Below are positions 43,914 to 53,130 of a stretch of 64,000 nt of DNA, piece by piece. The DNA is from Phormidium tanganyikae FI6-MK23 (GTDB lineage: Bacteria; Cyanobacteriota; Cyanobacteriia; Leptolyngbyales; Leptolyngbyaceae): contig JAHHHU010000002.1 of assembly GCA_019359175.1 (NCBI GenBank), positions 248,001-312,000 of the forward strand, written 5' to 3'. The position numbers and the translations under genes were made by a program. Position 1 is the stretch's first letter. Each line of letters starts with the position of its first letter. A model generated the notes under the pieces. That model was given only the letters and a program-made list of their open reading frames with translations, was not told the origin of the DNA and searched no databases.

Positions 43914-46079
43914 GTGCGCGGATTCTTTGCGGTTTTATTTGCGATTCTGATTTGGTTTTATGCAGTTCCTGTTGAAGCAGCACAACCGGAACGACTGCCG
44001 CTGACTTTGGAATTGTTGCAGGAAAGATTGCGATCGCCGATTCCGAGTGAAGGGACGCGGATCGTGGATCTCAGACGAATGGAAATCGATTTACGTCCTG
44101 AAAATGCCGCGTTTCGGGATCAGTTTTATAGTTTGGTGCAGGCGCAACTTCAGCGATCGGGGGTGCCGTTGGGGTTGGATTTGAGCTATTCGCTGATCAA
44201 TGGGGACTTTACGACGAGTAAGTTGGGATTGCGTGCGCCGATTTACGACGGGGAAGCATTATCGAAGTTGTTTACGCCCGCAGAACAAGAACAGCTAAAA
44301 CGAGATCGTAGACGTTTATACCGATTGAGTACGCTATCTACATCGCTGCTGATTACACCGAGAGAAACGGGAACTGCAACATCTCTGCAATTAACTGTTT
44401 TTCGTGCGCCGATCAAATTAGTGCAAACGAGAATTATAGGATTTGCAGATTTAACCAATACATTTTTTCTCAATCGGGTGGAAGCACAGGGAATGCAATT
44501 TCCAGCAGGAGCAGATTTTTCACAATCGCGATTTAGTTTGCCGATGAGTTTTGCGAGTGCGAATTTTGGTCGAGAGGTGCAGTTTCGTAACACTATCTTT
44601 TTTGCCAAAGCGGAATTCAATCAAGTTCAGTTTCGAGGGGAAGTGAACTTTCAAAGCGCAGAATTTCAGACGACTGCAAATTTCAATCAAGCCATGTTTT
44701 ATCAACCTGCAAATTTTAGTAGAGTGCAGTGGCAAGGAAACGCGGATTTTGCTCAAACGCGATGGCGAGATCAAGCGAATTTTATCAAGGATAAATTTAG
44801 TCGATCGCTTTTTTTGACCGATGCAACTTTCGAGAAAGCGGCAGTGTTTCGAGAAGCGCAGTTCAATTCATTGGCAAATTTGCGCGGGGCAACGATTCTC
44901 GATCGAGCCGATTTTAGCTATTGTAGTTTCGCAAAAGGTGCGTATTTGAATGTTCCGGGACTGCGATTTGATTCGGATAAAGCGAAAATTTTGGGCGATC
45001 CGGGACAGATTGGGCGAGTGATTTCAGTGCCAACGCTTCAAGGCAACGAGAATTTATTGCGCGAATTGGTGCGAAATTTTCGTCGATTAGAACAGATTTC
45101 TGATGCGAATCAAATCGATTACACGACGCAGACTTTACGATCGCGGCAACTCCGCCGCCAGCTTTTCGGCACTGATCTCAACACCGCAGATTTAGCGAAA
45201 TTAAAACAAATCGGATTCAGTGAAACTCAAGCAAACTCGATCATTCAACGCCGCATTGAGCAACCCTTTCGGAATCTAACCGAACTGCTCACCCTCGATC
45301 AAATTGGCATTGCGACTTATATTAACGTCCGCGATCGCGTGATTGCTGCTGATCCATTACCGCCTGCCTTGAATCTCTGGCGACGATTCTCGATCGGATT
45401 TCGCTGGATTAGTTTAAGTCTTCTTTTATTGCTGAGTCGAGACGGAACTAGCTTTTGGCTAATTTTTGGAATTGGACTGGTGACGGTTTCGTATTTCAGC
45501 GTTTTGTTTTGGTTTGTTGATCGAGTGCGGCGGCGTTATCCGAAAGCAATTTTGCCGACGTTTTCTGAAATTGTTTCGACGGTTAGTTTCGCGATCGTGC
45601 TGTTTTTGCTCGGCTTAACTGCAATTATTCAAGCCACCGATCGTCCTTTGATTACGGTGCTGTGGTGGTCGATCGTGGTGATCCCTGTGCCGTTGATTCT
45701 GCTTGGAGTCCTGTATCAGCGAGGACGCTATCACGCGCTGATGGAGGTCAGCTACTTTTCGGAAGAAGGCACACTGCGGCAGTTGAGAATTCTCGTCGGG
45801 AGACTGCCCACGATTCCGAGATATCCCCTATTTCGAGAGCGATATCTGCCGATTTTGTGGGATCGACAATGGAACTGGTTGAACTATTTTGACTTTAGCC
45901 TCAACAATTTTCTACGCTTTGGCTTTAATGATATTCGCCTGCGAGATCAGCACCTACCTGGAATTGTTTCGATTCTCGTGTGGTATCAATGGGCGTTGGG
46001 CACGCTGTACATCGCACTATTATTGTGGACGCTCTCGCGGACGATTCCAGGACTCAACCTCTTGATTTACTTTAAGTAA
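43914..46079 (+). CDS. Pentapeptide-repeat protein with helix-hairpin-helix and membrane domains
   Basis: A 721-residue exported or membrane protein starting at GTG. Signal peptide (MRGFFAVLFAILIWFYAVPV EA). Residues about 185-345 contain pentapeptide-like repeats of the A-x-F-x-x type (GADFSQSRF, ANFNQAMF, ADFAQTRW, ATFEKAAVF, ADFSYCSF), forming a right-handed beta-helix. Residues about 415-460 are a helix-hairpin-helix unit (TDLNTADLAKLKQIGFSETQ), like the ComEA HhH. Then come four or five membrane helices (about 480-620 and 690-715). The combination is unusual. A periplasmic or luminal scaffold anchored in the membrane is a reasonable guess. Function unknown. Confidence 0.8.
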   Translation: MRGFFAVLFAILIWFYAVPVEAAQPERLPLTLELLQERLRSPIPSEGTRIVDLRRMEIDLRPENAAFRDQFYSLVQAQLQRSGVPLGLDLSYSLINGDFTTSKLGLRAPIYDGEALSKLFTPAEQEQLKRDRRRLYRLSTLSTSLLITPRETGTATSLQLTVFRAPIKLVQTRIIGFADLTNTFFLNRVEAQGMQFPAGADFSQSRFSLPMSFASANFGREVQFRNTIFFAKAEFNQVQFRGEVNFQSAEFQTTANFNQAMFYQPANFSRVQWQGNADFAQTRWRDQANFIKDKFSRSLFLTDATFEKAAVFREAQFNSLANLRGATILDRADFSYCSFAKGAYLNVPGLRFDSDKAKILGDPGQIGRVISVPTLQGNENLLRELVRNFRRLEQISDANQIDYTTQTLRSRQLRRQLFGTDLNTADLAKLKQIGFSETQANSIIQRRIEQPFRNLTELLTLDQIGIATYINVRDRVIAADPLPPALNLWRRFSIGFRWISLSLLLLLSRDGTSFWLIFGIGLVTVSYFSVLFWFVDRVRRRYPKAILPTFSEIVSTVSFAIVLFLLGLTAIIQATDRPLITVLWWSIVVIPVPLILLGVLYQRGRYHALMEVSYFSEEGTLRQLRILVGRLPTIPRYPLFRERYLPILWDRQWNWLNYFDFSLNNFLRFGFNDIRLRDQHLPGIVSILVWYQWALGTLYIALLLWTLSRTIPGLNLLIYFK

Positions 46080-46373
46080 GAAAAACAGTTTTGGAGGAGC
46101 CGTTTTAAAAAAGTGATTGATTTTGGTCTTTGCTTCTAAAATCGATGCAGTCGGCGCGAAGTTGATCAAACAATTACAAAAGAAATTCTTGATTTTATCC
46201 CGTTGGTGCAGGCAAAATCAGGGAAATATTGTTAACATACTGCGTTTAGTCAGGGTACTGAGAGCGGTGAATGAGATCTAAAAAATCGCGCATTCGGGTT
46301 TAATTACATATGATTAAAGTCCGAAATTTCGCGAATGTTCTGAGTCTGGTTTGAATCTGTAAAAAACTTTGGT

Positions 46374-47900
46374 GTGATGAGGGTACCTGTGAAAAGCGTC
46401 AATCAACGTCCGGTTAAGAAGAAAGCTCAACCCACTCAAAACGGGGCAAAAGCAGGACAGCCCAAATCGGGGCAACTCAAATCGGGGCAACTCCGTAAAA
46501 AGAAACCTGCAAAGCGATCGAAAGGAATGCGATTGCTATTTATGGCGCTTTCTCTTAGCGGAATTGCGATGATTTCTGCCACTGCGGGAGCGCTTCTCGC
46601 CGTTTCTCTTGCCAGTACGCCTTTGATGCAGCGGCAACTCTCACCCTCTGAAGCTTCGATTTTTGGAAAAGGCAATCGCTTTTCTACCGGGATGAGCCTG
46701 CAACTTCCTGCTTTAACTCGCCCTGTTAATATTCTTGTTCTCGGTACGAAAGTTCTCACGACAGATATCGGTGATGCTCCCACAGAACTGAAAAAGCTTC
46801 CGTATCAAGCATTAGTCAATTCTTTCGAGGGTTTGACGGATACAATGCTACTGCTTCGATTTGACCCGGAGAGCAAAAAAGTCGTCGTGATGTCGATTCC
46901 GCGTGATACTCGCACCTACATCGCGGAACACGGCATGACTAAGATCAATGAAGCGAATTATCATGGTGGCCCTGCCCTGAGCGCGAAATCTGTGAGTGAA
47001 CTGCTCGGTGGCGTGGGTATCGATCGATATATCACAATCAATGTTCAAGGCGTTCAGGCGCTCGTTAATGCGTTGGGCGGTGTCACTGTCCACGTTCCCA
47101 AAGATATGAAATATCAGGATGATAGCCAGCGGCTATACATCAATCTCAAAGCTGGACGACAAGAGCTAGACGGCAACAAAGTGCTGCAACTCTTACGCTA
47201 TCGGCATGATGAGAATGGTGATATTGGGCGAATTCAGCGGCAACAAATGGTGATGCGTGCCCTGATGGAACAATCGCTTAATCCCTCTACGGTTTCGCGT
47301 TTTCCGAGTTTGCTTGGCGTGGTTCAATCGCACATTGATACAAATCTCACCGTTGAAGAACTGGTCGCGCTGGTCGGATTTGCCTCGCAGGTGAATCGAT
47401 CGAATACTAAAATGCTGATGGTTCCGGGAGAGTTTAGCTCACCTGGGGAATATAAAGCGAGCTACTGGTTGCCGAAACCCGATCGCATCAAGGAAATGAT
47501 GGCGCAGTACTTCAATTTTGGGACAGCGAGTTTAGAAGCGAGTGATCCTGCATCGCTCAAAGTGGCAGTCCAAGACAGTACTAAGCAAGCCAAGAGTGTT
47601 CAGACTGCAATGTCAGCTTTGACCAAGGCGGGATATGGCAATGTTTACGAAGGGCAGGAATGGAGTGAGCCTTTGAGTGTGACTCGGATTGTGGCGGAAT
47701 GGGGTGATGTCAGTAGCGCTGAGGCGATTCGGCGGGCATTGGGCTTTGGAGAAGTGCGGATCGAAAATACGGGCGATCTGCGATCGGATATCACGGTGCA
47801 ACTGGGTAAGGATGCGTTACAGCCAAAGAAAACGGTGAAGCGTCCGACATCGGAACAGACTCCGGATAAGCTGCAACCTGCGAATAAGTTGTCGAATTGA
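46374..47900 (+). CDS. LytR-CpsA-Psr (LCP) family cell-wall polymer ligase
   Basis: A 508-residue protein. A basic, repetitive N-terminus (AGQPKSGQLKSGQLRKKKPA) precedes one membrane helix (about 50-75). The extracytoplasmic LCP domain (about 110-310) has TDTMLLLRFDPESKKVVVMS, IPRDTRTYI, KINEANYHGGPALS and LRYRHDENGDIGRIQRQQMV with its catalytic Arg/Asp cluster. A C-terminal LytR_C domain (about 390-475) follows. LCP proteins attach polysaccharides to peptidoglycan or lipid carriers. The start is GTG 46374 or ATG 46377; a GTG at 46389 would also fit. A hairpin follows the stop. Confidence 0.93.
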   Translation: MMRVPVKSVNQRPVKKKAQPTQNGAKAGQPKSGQLKSGQLRKKKPAKRSKGMRLLFMALSLSGIAMISATAGALLAVSLASTPLMQRQLSPSEASIFGKGNRFSTGMSLQLPALTRPVNILVLGTKVLTTDIGDAPTELKKLPYQALVNSFEGLTDTMLLLRFDPESKKVVVMSIPRDTRTYIAEHGMTKINEANYHGGPALSAKSVSELLGGVGIDRYITINVQGVQALVNALGGVTVHVPKDMKYQDDSQRLYINLKAGRQELDGNKVLQLLRYRHDENGDIGRIQRQQMVMRALMEQSLNPSTVSRFPSLLGVVQSHIDTNLTVEELVALVGFASQVNRSNTKMLMVPGEFSSPGEYKASYWLPKPDRIKEMMAQYFNFGTASLEASDPASLKVAVQDSTKQAKSVQTAMSALTKAGYGNVYEGQEWSEPLSVTRIVAEWGDVSSAEAIRRALGFGEVRIENTGDLRSDITVQLGKDALQPKKTVKRPTSEQTPDKLQPANKLSN

Positions 47901-47901
47901 T

Positions 47902-47935
47902 AGTTAGGGAGAATCGTGTTTAATTCTCTCCTAAC
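47902..47935 (+). terminator. Probable terminator after the LCP gene
   Basis: AGTTAGG-GAGAAT pairs with AATTCTCTCCTAACT with one bulged base. The T-rich CATTTTTAATTT lies about ten bases downstream, so it is a weaker match to the intrinsic model. Confidence 0.5.
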
Positions 47936-47964
47936 TTGTCACATTTTTAATTTCACGTTCGGTT

Positions 47965-48112
47965 CGACAGAAATGCTTCGCTTCGATTGTGAATTCGGGA
48001 AGCCCCCTAAATCCCCCATTCTGGGAGACTTTGAACCGGAAAGATTGGCTTGAAGTCCCCAGAATGGGGGATTTAGGGGCAGAAGCTGATGACAACGAAG
48101 CAAAAAACTCAT
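47965..48112. repeat. Palindromic dispersed repeat, copy 4 (two facing units)
   Basis: Two units face each other: GCCCCCTAAATCCCCCATTC from 48002 and its complement ending GGGGGATTTAGGGGC at 48080. The outer flanks ATGCTTCGCTTCGATTG and CAACGAAGCAAAAAACTC are also inverted. The facing arms form a stem of about 25 bp between the convergent LCP and surE genes. Confidence 0.8.
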
Positions 48113-48117
48113 CGAAT

Positions 48118-48903
48118 TCACATTTCTAATTTTCGATGCTGCATCATTTTCAACCCTAGCGGTGAAGTGAGATTGTAGTGCAACGGAGTTACCGTAATGT
48201 ATCGATCGCGAATTGCCTCGACATCGGTTGGCACATCGTTCGGCACGTCCGGATCTTCGATGTCTTCGAGTAATTCGCCTGAAAGCCAATAGTAGATTTT
48301 GCCTCTTGGATCAACGCGCTTTTCAAAGACATCGGTATAGCGTCGGACTCCTTGACGAGTGACGATCGCACCTCGAATTTCACTTGGCTCGATCGCGGGA
48401 ACATTCACATTGAGCAGCATCAATTCGGGTAATGGGTCTTTTTCTAACTGTTGAACGAGCGTACACGCAAAATCTGCCGCAGGCTGAAACTCTTTAGATT
48501 CAAAGCTTGTGAGACTAAAGGCAATACTCGGAATCCCTTCGATCACGCCTTCCATTGCAGCAGAAACGGTTCCAGAGTATAGCACATCGGTTCCGAGATT
48601 TGAGCCGTGATTGATCCCCGACAGCACAAAATCTGGTTTTTCTTCTAACAGTGCCCAAATCGCTAATTTCACACAATCCGACGGAGTGCCCGAACACGCC
48701 CACGCTTTGATCGACGGATGAAAAAGGTGATCCATTTGTACCACTCGAATTGGATCATGCAGCGTTAAACCGTGTCCAGTGGCGGAGCGTTCTCGATCGG
48801 GACACACCACGGTTACTTGATGTCCCGCTTCCGCCAAGGTATTCGCCAAGGTACGAATTCCCAGTGCATAAACACCATCGTCGTTACTGATCAGGAGTTT
48901 CAT
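48118..48903 (-). CDS. surE: 5'/3'-nucleotidase SurE
   Basis: Metal-dependent phosphatase of nucleoside monophosphates. From the start [20 protein letters not shown] (metal-binding Asp-Asp), it continues with [28 protein letters not shown] and [20 protein letters not shown]. About 261 residues, normal for the family. An ATG at 48924 adds seven unlikely residues; MKLL is the family start. It is divergent from pheS, 68 bases away. Confidence 0.95.
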   Translation of the reverse strand: MKLLISNDDGVYALGIRTLANTLAEAGHQVTVVCPDRERSATGHGLTLHDPIRVVQMDHLFHPSIKAWACSGTPSDCVKLAIWALLEEKPDFVLSGINHGSNLGTDVLYSGTVSAAMEGVIEGIPSIAFSLTSFESKEFQPAADFACTLVQQLEKDPLPELMLLNVNVPAIEPSEIRGAIVTRQGVRRYTDVFEKRVDPRGKIYYWLSGELLEDIEDPDVPNDVPTDVEAIRDRYITVTPLHYNLTSPLGLKMMQHRKLEM

Positions 48904-48971
48904 TCGATCCACTACAATAAACAAGTTCGCAGTTCATTTTGACGCGAATTAGGACTTACGAATTACCCATT

Positions 48972-49973
48972 ATGGCGGCTCAATCGAACGAACTTGAATC
49001 TCAATTAGATGCCATTCGGCAAGAAGCGACTCATACGATCGCGCAAACGACCACGCTCGATCAGCTTGAACAATTGCGAGTCAAGTATCTCGGCAAAAAG
49101 GGGCCCATTCCCCAAGTTCTCGGCGGCATGGGCAAGCTCGATCCGGCTGAACGTCCGAGAATTGGGGCACGCGCGAACGAGGTCAAAGAAGCAATTCAAA
49201 TTGAAATTGATCAGAAAAAAGCGGCTCTGCAAACGGCAGCGATCGCGGCTCAACTCGAATCTGAAACGATCGATGTAACGATGCCGGGAGTGGGGCGACC
49301 TCAAGGACGACTCCATCCGCTCAATAGCACGACCGATCAAGTTCTCGATATTTTTGTGGGACTGGGCTACATGGTGGCGGAAGGCCCTGAGATGGAGACG
49401 GATTATTATAATTTCGAGGCGCTGAACTTCTTGCCGGATCATCCAGCGCGAGATATGCAAGATACGCTTTATTTGCCAGACGGGAATCTGTTGAGAACGC
49501 ACACTTCTCCGGTTCAAATCCGCTATATGGAAGCGAATGATCCGCCGATTCGAGTGGCAGTTCCAGGACGAACTTACCGCCGCGATACGGTTGATGCGAC
49601 TCATTCCGCCGTGTTTCATCAGATTGAGATTTTAGCGATCGATGAAGGCTTAACTTTCACCGACTTGAAAGGCACGATCAAAGTGTTCTTACAAGAGCTT
49701 TTTGGAGAAGTCGAAATTCGTTTTCGTCCGAGTTTCTTTCCGTTCACTGAACCATCCGCAGAAGTGGACGTGAAATGGAAAGGGCGATGGTTGGAGATTC
49801 TTGGCTGTGGCATGGTCGATCCAAACGTGCTGAAAGCGGTGGGCTACGATCCAGAGGTTTATACCGGATTCGCAGCGGGATTTGGGGTCGAGCGATTGGC
49901 AATGGTGCTGCATCAAATCGATGATATTCGTCGCTTGTATAGCAGTGATTTACGGTTTCTCAAACAGTTCTAA
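48972..49973 (+). CDS. pheS: Phenylalanyl-tRNA synthetase alpha subunit
   Basis: Class II synthetase subunit, charging tRNA-Phe with PheT. From [20 protein letters not shown], an N-terminal coiled-coil arm (1-85) leads to the catalytic core: [20 protein letters not shown] (motif 1 region), [49 protein letters not shown] and [18 protein letters not shown] (motif 3). The start at 48972 rather than 48939 gives the normal N-terminus. pheT is not adjacent, as usual in cyanobacteria. The stop overlaps the convergent YIP1 gene. Confidence 0.97.
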   Translation: MAAQSNELESQLDAIRQEATHTIAQTTTLDQLEQLRVKYLGKKGPIPQVLGGMGKLDPAERPRIGARANEVKEAIQIEIDQKKAALQTAAIAAQLESETIDVTMPGVGRPQGRLHPLNSTTDQVLDIFVGLGYMVAEGPEMETDYYNFEALNFLPDHPARDMQDTLYLPDGNLLRTHTSPVQIRYMEANDPPIRVAVPGRTYRRDTVDATHSAVFHQIEILAIDEGLTFTDLKGTIKVFLQELFGEVEIRFRPSFFPFTEPSAEVDVKWKGRWLEILGCGMVDPNVLKAVGYDPEVYTGFAAGFGVERLAMVLHQIDDIRRLYSSDLRFLKQF

Positions 49974-50527
49974 TCGAACAATTGTTGAGCCGCTTGAATT
50001 ACTCCAGTTACGATCTGAATCAGCGGGAAACAGAGTAGACAAATGATGGCAGCCCGACGAGTGCGAACATCTAACGCTTGACGGACTGCCACAATAACCG
50101 CTAACAATGTCCAGACCGATAACATTAGCTCGATCGGTCTTCCTAATAGCGGTATCAGTGTCAAAAAATTGAGAATTTGCGGCGAGTAAGCAAACCCGAT
50201 CGGGCTAAGTAATGCTCGATAACTGGGTGCATTGGTTTTGAGCCATTGCCCGACTTTCCAGATCGTGAATGTCCAGACATAGTAGCTGATAATCACGCTG
50301 AGAATGTCGATCGATAAAGCAAAAATAGCGGCGAGTGGCGTAGTTCGAGTTAGTAGCAGAATAACTAAGCTTCCAATCGCGCGAGACAGGGCGGCGAGAA
50401 ATACGATCGTGAAAGCAAGTCGATGGGTTTTAGTCGTATTTTGAGCATTTTCGTAAAGCTGACTGTCTAGTGTCAGAGCATTACGGATTGTTCGCCAAAT
50501 TCCTATCTGAGAAGCATTTTCAGTCAT
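49970..50527 (-). CDS. YIP1 family membrane protein
   Basis: A 185-residue protein with a short cytoplasmic start ([20 protein letters not shown]) and five hydrophobic segments. The conserved middle is [26 protein letters not shown], the YIP1 signature region. In bacteria these proteins have no proven role. It overlaps the pheS stop by four bases and starts ten bases from the following divergent frame. Confidence 0.75.
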   Translation of the reverse strand: MTENASQIGIWRTIRNALTLDSQLYENAQNTTKTHRLAFTIVFLAALSRAIGSLVILLLTRTTPLAAIFALSIDILSVIISYYVWTFTIWKVGQWLKTNAPSYRALLSPIGFAYSPQILNFLTLIPLLGRPIELMLSVWTLLAVIVAVRQALDVRTRRAAIICLLCFPLIQIVTGVIQAAQQLFD

Positions 50528-50605
50528 AGTTCTATCTTGCGAAGGTTATTTCGCTTGTGCAGGATTGAGATAGTAGTCAAACATTATCAGTTTAGAGATC
50601 CAAAG

Positions 50606-51631
50606 ATGTTGAAATGGATCAATCAAGCAATTCAAGAGTTAAGCAGCACGACCTCTAAGCTTATCTTCGCAATGGGGGGATTTCTAATTCTCTGGGGGAT
50701 CTTTGCGCCTGTAAGTACGATCGTATGGTGGCTTAACCAGAGTGCTGGAAATCTCGGTTTGGTCGAGAACAACCAACCGAAACCTTTACCGAATCTGTCT
50801 CTAAATCCTTCAGCTTCAAAGATTGATTGTTATATTGTCTTTCTGCCGGGAATTGGAAATTTCTCACCTGATGAAATCGCGCCGGGTGAGAAGTATTTTA
50901 TCGATCGACTTGCAGAAAAACATCCAAATTGTGCAACAGTCCGAGATGTGTTTCCTTACTCGATCGTCAATCAAGATCTGGGCAGTGAGCGATTGTTAGC
51001 TCCGCTGTGGAAAATCGCAAAGAATAACGATGAACTGCTCGGAAGCGTGTTCATTCCACTGCGCAACTTGTGGCGTTTTGCGATTTCATCTGACTATCGG
51101 TATAGTCCGGTTTACAGTATGGGCATCGCAGATACGATCGTAGAACGAATGAATGCAGTTCATTCGATTCCTCGATCGACAAAACCGATTAACTTAATTT
51201 TGGTTAGTACCAGTGGGGGTTCTCAAGTTGCTTTGGGAGCAAGTACCTATCTCAAAAAATGGCTGAATGCACGATTAACGGTAGTCTCGATCGGTGGAGC
51301 CTTTGACGGGAAAGTTGGATTCGATCAAGTCGATCATGTCTATCATCTTCAGGGCGAACAGGATTTAGTTCCAACTCTTGCCTATGCGATCCTTCCGTCC
51401 CGTTGGAATTGGACAGTTGGTTCTCCGATCAATCAAGCTCAACAGCAAGGACGATTCACCGTTTGTAGTTCCGGATCACACGAACACAGTGGAGATAAAG
51501 GCTATTTTGGAACTGCGATCGCTGCGAACAATCAATCTTATGTTGACCAAACCATTCAACAGGTTGCACAGTTACCGATTTGGTCGATCGAGCAACCCTT
51601 GACTTCTGAATGCCCTCAACGCTCAAGCTAA
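50606..51631 (+). CDS. Alpha/beta-hydrolase-like membrane-anchored protein, function unknown
   Basis: About 341 residues. One N-terminal membrane helix (about 18-45), then a soluble domain: IDCYIVFLPGIGNFSPDEIA, VFPYSIVNQDLG, and INLILVSTSGGSQVALGAST, which looks like a nucleophile elbow with Ser in STSGGSQ. A later VDHVYHLQGEQDLVPTLAYA and SGSHEHSGDKGYF could carry the acid and His. It resembles conserved cyanobacterial hypothetical proteins. Start ATG 50606 chosen; an upstream in-frame start at 50537 would add 23 residues. Confidence 0.65.
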   Translation: MLKWINQAIQELSSTTSKLIFAMGGFLILWGIFAPVSTIVWWLNQSAGNLGLVENNQPKPLPNLSLNPSASKIDCYIVFLPGIGNFSPDEIAPGEKYFIDRLAEKHPNCATVRDVFPYSIVNQDLGSERLLAPLWKIAKNNDELLGSVFIPLRNLWRFAISSDYRYSPVYSMGIADTIVERMNAVHSIPRSTKPINLILVSTSGGSQVALGASTYLKKWLNARLTVVSIGGAFDGKVGFDQVDHVYHLQGEQDLVPTLAYAILPSRWNWTVGSPINQAQQQGRFTVCSSGSHEHSGDKGYFGTAIAANNQSYVDQTIQQVAQLPIWSIEQPLTSECPQRSS

Positions 51632-51661
51632 TAGTTCTTTTAATGCTCTGAACTGTACGGC

Positions 51662-52474
51662 TCAAACTGACTTGAACTGCAAAACTTGGTTTAGTTTGCC
51701 GCTGCGATATCCTTCTAGATCGAGGGTGACGTACAAAAATCCATAGGACTGAAACGCCTCGGTTAGTTTCGGCAGATCCGTCTGCATGACGAATTCTTTC
51801 ACTTGATCCGGTAGGACTTCAATCCGAGCAGTGTCACCTTCCGATCGCACTCGAATATTTTGCCAGCCTAACTTTCTCAAGTACACTTCCGATCGTCCAA
51901 CGCGCTGGAGTTTCGCGATCGTAATCTCCTCCCCATACGGAAAGCGTGAACTGAGACAGGGTTGAGCCGGCTTATCCCAATAGGGCAATTCTAAATGTTT
52001 CGCGATCGCACGAACTTCTGCTTTCGTGATTCCTAGTTCTGCTAACGGCGATCGCGCTCCTCGTTCGACTGCTGCCTGAATTCCGGGGCGGTAATCGTGC
52101 AAATCGTCGGCATTCACACCATCAATTACGTAAGGATAGCCCCACGCTTGAGCTAACGGTTTTAAAGTGTCATGCAGTTCGCTTTTGCAGAAATAGCAGC
52201 GATTCACCGGATTCGAGGCGTAGTTTGGGTTTTCGAGTTCGTGAGTTTGGACGATTTTGTGTGAAATTCCGATTTCAGCCGCTTGGATTTTGGCATCTTC
52301 GAGATCTTCGGGAAGCAGTGAGGGGGATTCGGCAGTGACCGCGATCGCGCGATCGCCTAAGACATCAAAGGCAACTTTTGCGACTAAAGTGCTATCGATC
52401 CCGCCGGAATACGCGATCAAAGCGCGATCGAGTTCGACAAACAGGTTTTTGAGCGGGTCTAATTTCTCGTACAT
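51662..52474 (-). CDS. larE: ATP-dependent sacrificial sulfur transferase LarE family
   Basis: PP-loop enzyme related to LarE, which gives up its own Cys sulfur to build the nickel-pincer cofactor. From the ATG at 52474: MYEKLDPLKNLFVELDRALI, then PP-loop AYSGGIDSTLVAKVA, NRCYFCKSELHDTL and PCLSSRFPYGEEIT. The Cys in the PCLSSR motif corresponds to the sacrificial residue. 270 residues, normal. larB and larC are not nearby, so the exact role in this organism is open. The ORF could be read from 52528 but the family begins at 52474. Confidence 0.92.
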   Translation of the reverse strand: MYEKLDPLKNLFVELDRALIAYSGGIDSTLVAKVAFDVLGDRAIAVTAESPSLLPEDLEDAKIQAAEIGISHKIVQTHELENPNYASNPVNRCYFCKSELHDTLKPLAQAWGYPYVIDGVNADDLHDYRPGIQAAVERGARSPLAELGITKAEVRAIAKHLELPYWDKPAQPCLSSRFPYGEEITIAKLQRVGRSEVYLRKLGWQNIRVRSEGDTARIEVLPDQVKEFVMQTDLPKLTEAFQSYGFLYVTLDLEGYRSGKLNQVLQFKSV

Positions 52475-52514
52475 TGCAGGGAAAAGGGCAGTAGGGCAGT
52501 CTTCGTTATGACAC

Positions 52515-52546
52515 AAAAAAGCAAGCAACGATCGCTGCTTGCTTTT
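52515..52546 (-). terminator. Terminator of cp12
   Basis: AAAAGCAAGCA (52517-52527) pairs with TGCTTGCTTTT (52536-52546); the 8-base loop contains a CGATCG core. On the minus strand a T6 run follows, placing it 29 bases after the cp12 stop. Confidence 0.85.
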
Positions 52547-52574
52547 GCGTTAGAAATGGGGCATTTTTCAAAAC

Positions 52575-52805
52575 TTATTCGTCGTAAACGCGGCACTCTA
52601 GTGCATCAGGATTGTCATCACAGTATTGCTCAAGTGAATTCTTCGGCTTTACGCTTTGGCGCTGGTGGGATGCTTCTGCCTGCAACTCTTCTACCGCGTC
52701 CCAAGCCGCCGCGCATTCACCCGAATTTGTGCCGCTGACATCGCAGGCTTTGCGAGCATTGTCACGCTCTAATTCAATCTGTTTTTCAATATCGCTCATT
52801 GCCAT
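52575..52805 (-). CDS. cp12: Calvin-cycle regulator CP12
   Basis: A 76-residue intrinsically disordered protein that links GAPDH and phosphoribulokinase in the dark under redox control. Two Cys pairs are present: Cys21/Cys31 (KACDVSGTNSGECAAAWDAV) and Cys62/Cys71 (YCDDNPDALECRVYDE). The central core AAWDAVEELQAEASHQR is the CP12 signature for PRK binding. The start is MAMSDIEKQ, or two codons in. It has its own terminator. Confidence 0.97.
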   Translation of the reverse strand: MAMSDIEKQIELERDNARKACDVSGTNSGECAAAWDAVEELQAEASHQRQSVKPKNSLEQYCDDNPDALECRVYDE

Positions 52806-53130
52806 AGGATTCCGTCCTTATTTTCAATCAAAAACAAAATGCTGTGAGAGAGTAGAACCTAGCTCTGCGCGTCTCAAATGAAAAGACTGACAGAACTTCC
52901 CCAACGTATCAGCTTAGGACATTCATCCTGTTGGGTTCTGCTAACTAGAAGACATTCTAGGAGAGTGCTGACTCAGGGTTTGCATCCCTATATTAACCCG
53001 TGACCTTTCCTCTTGACGACTCTACCAGAAGTGCGGTCTTCCGATCCGTCTTTCTTCTGATCTGCAACGGTGTTCTAAACTAGATCTACTGCGAAGTTTC
53101 TTTTGAGTCCATACACCGGAGCGATCGCAC
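52806..53130. other. 325-base intergenic region between divergent cp12 and FIST genes
   Basis: It must hold the promoters of both genes. A 41-codon frame beginning near 52878 (MKRLTELPQRISLGH) has no ribosome site or family match and is probably chance. I see no riboswitch or clear operator. Confidence 0.5.

Noticed and set aside
49005-49619. 204-residue minus-strand frame opposite pheS
   Set aside because: Lies wholly within conserved pheS coding sequence and is Arg/Ile-rich without motifs.
52878-53003. 41-codon frame between cp12 and the FIST gene
   Set aside because: No ribosome site, no hydrophobic or conserved pattern; likely chance.
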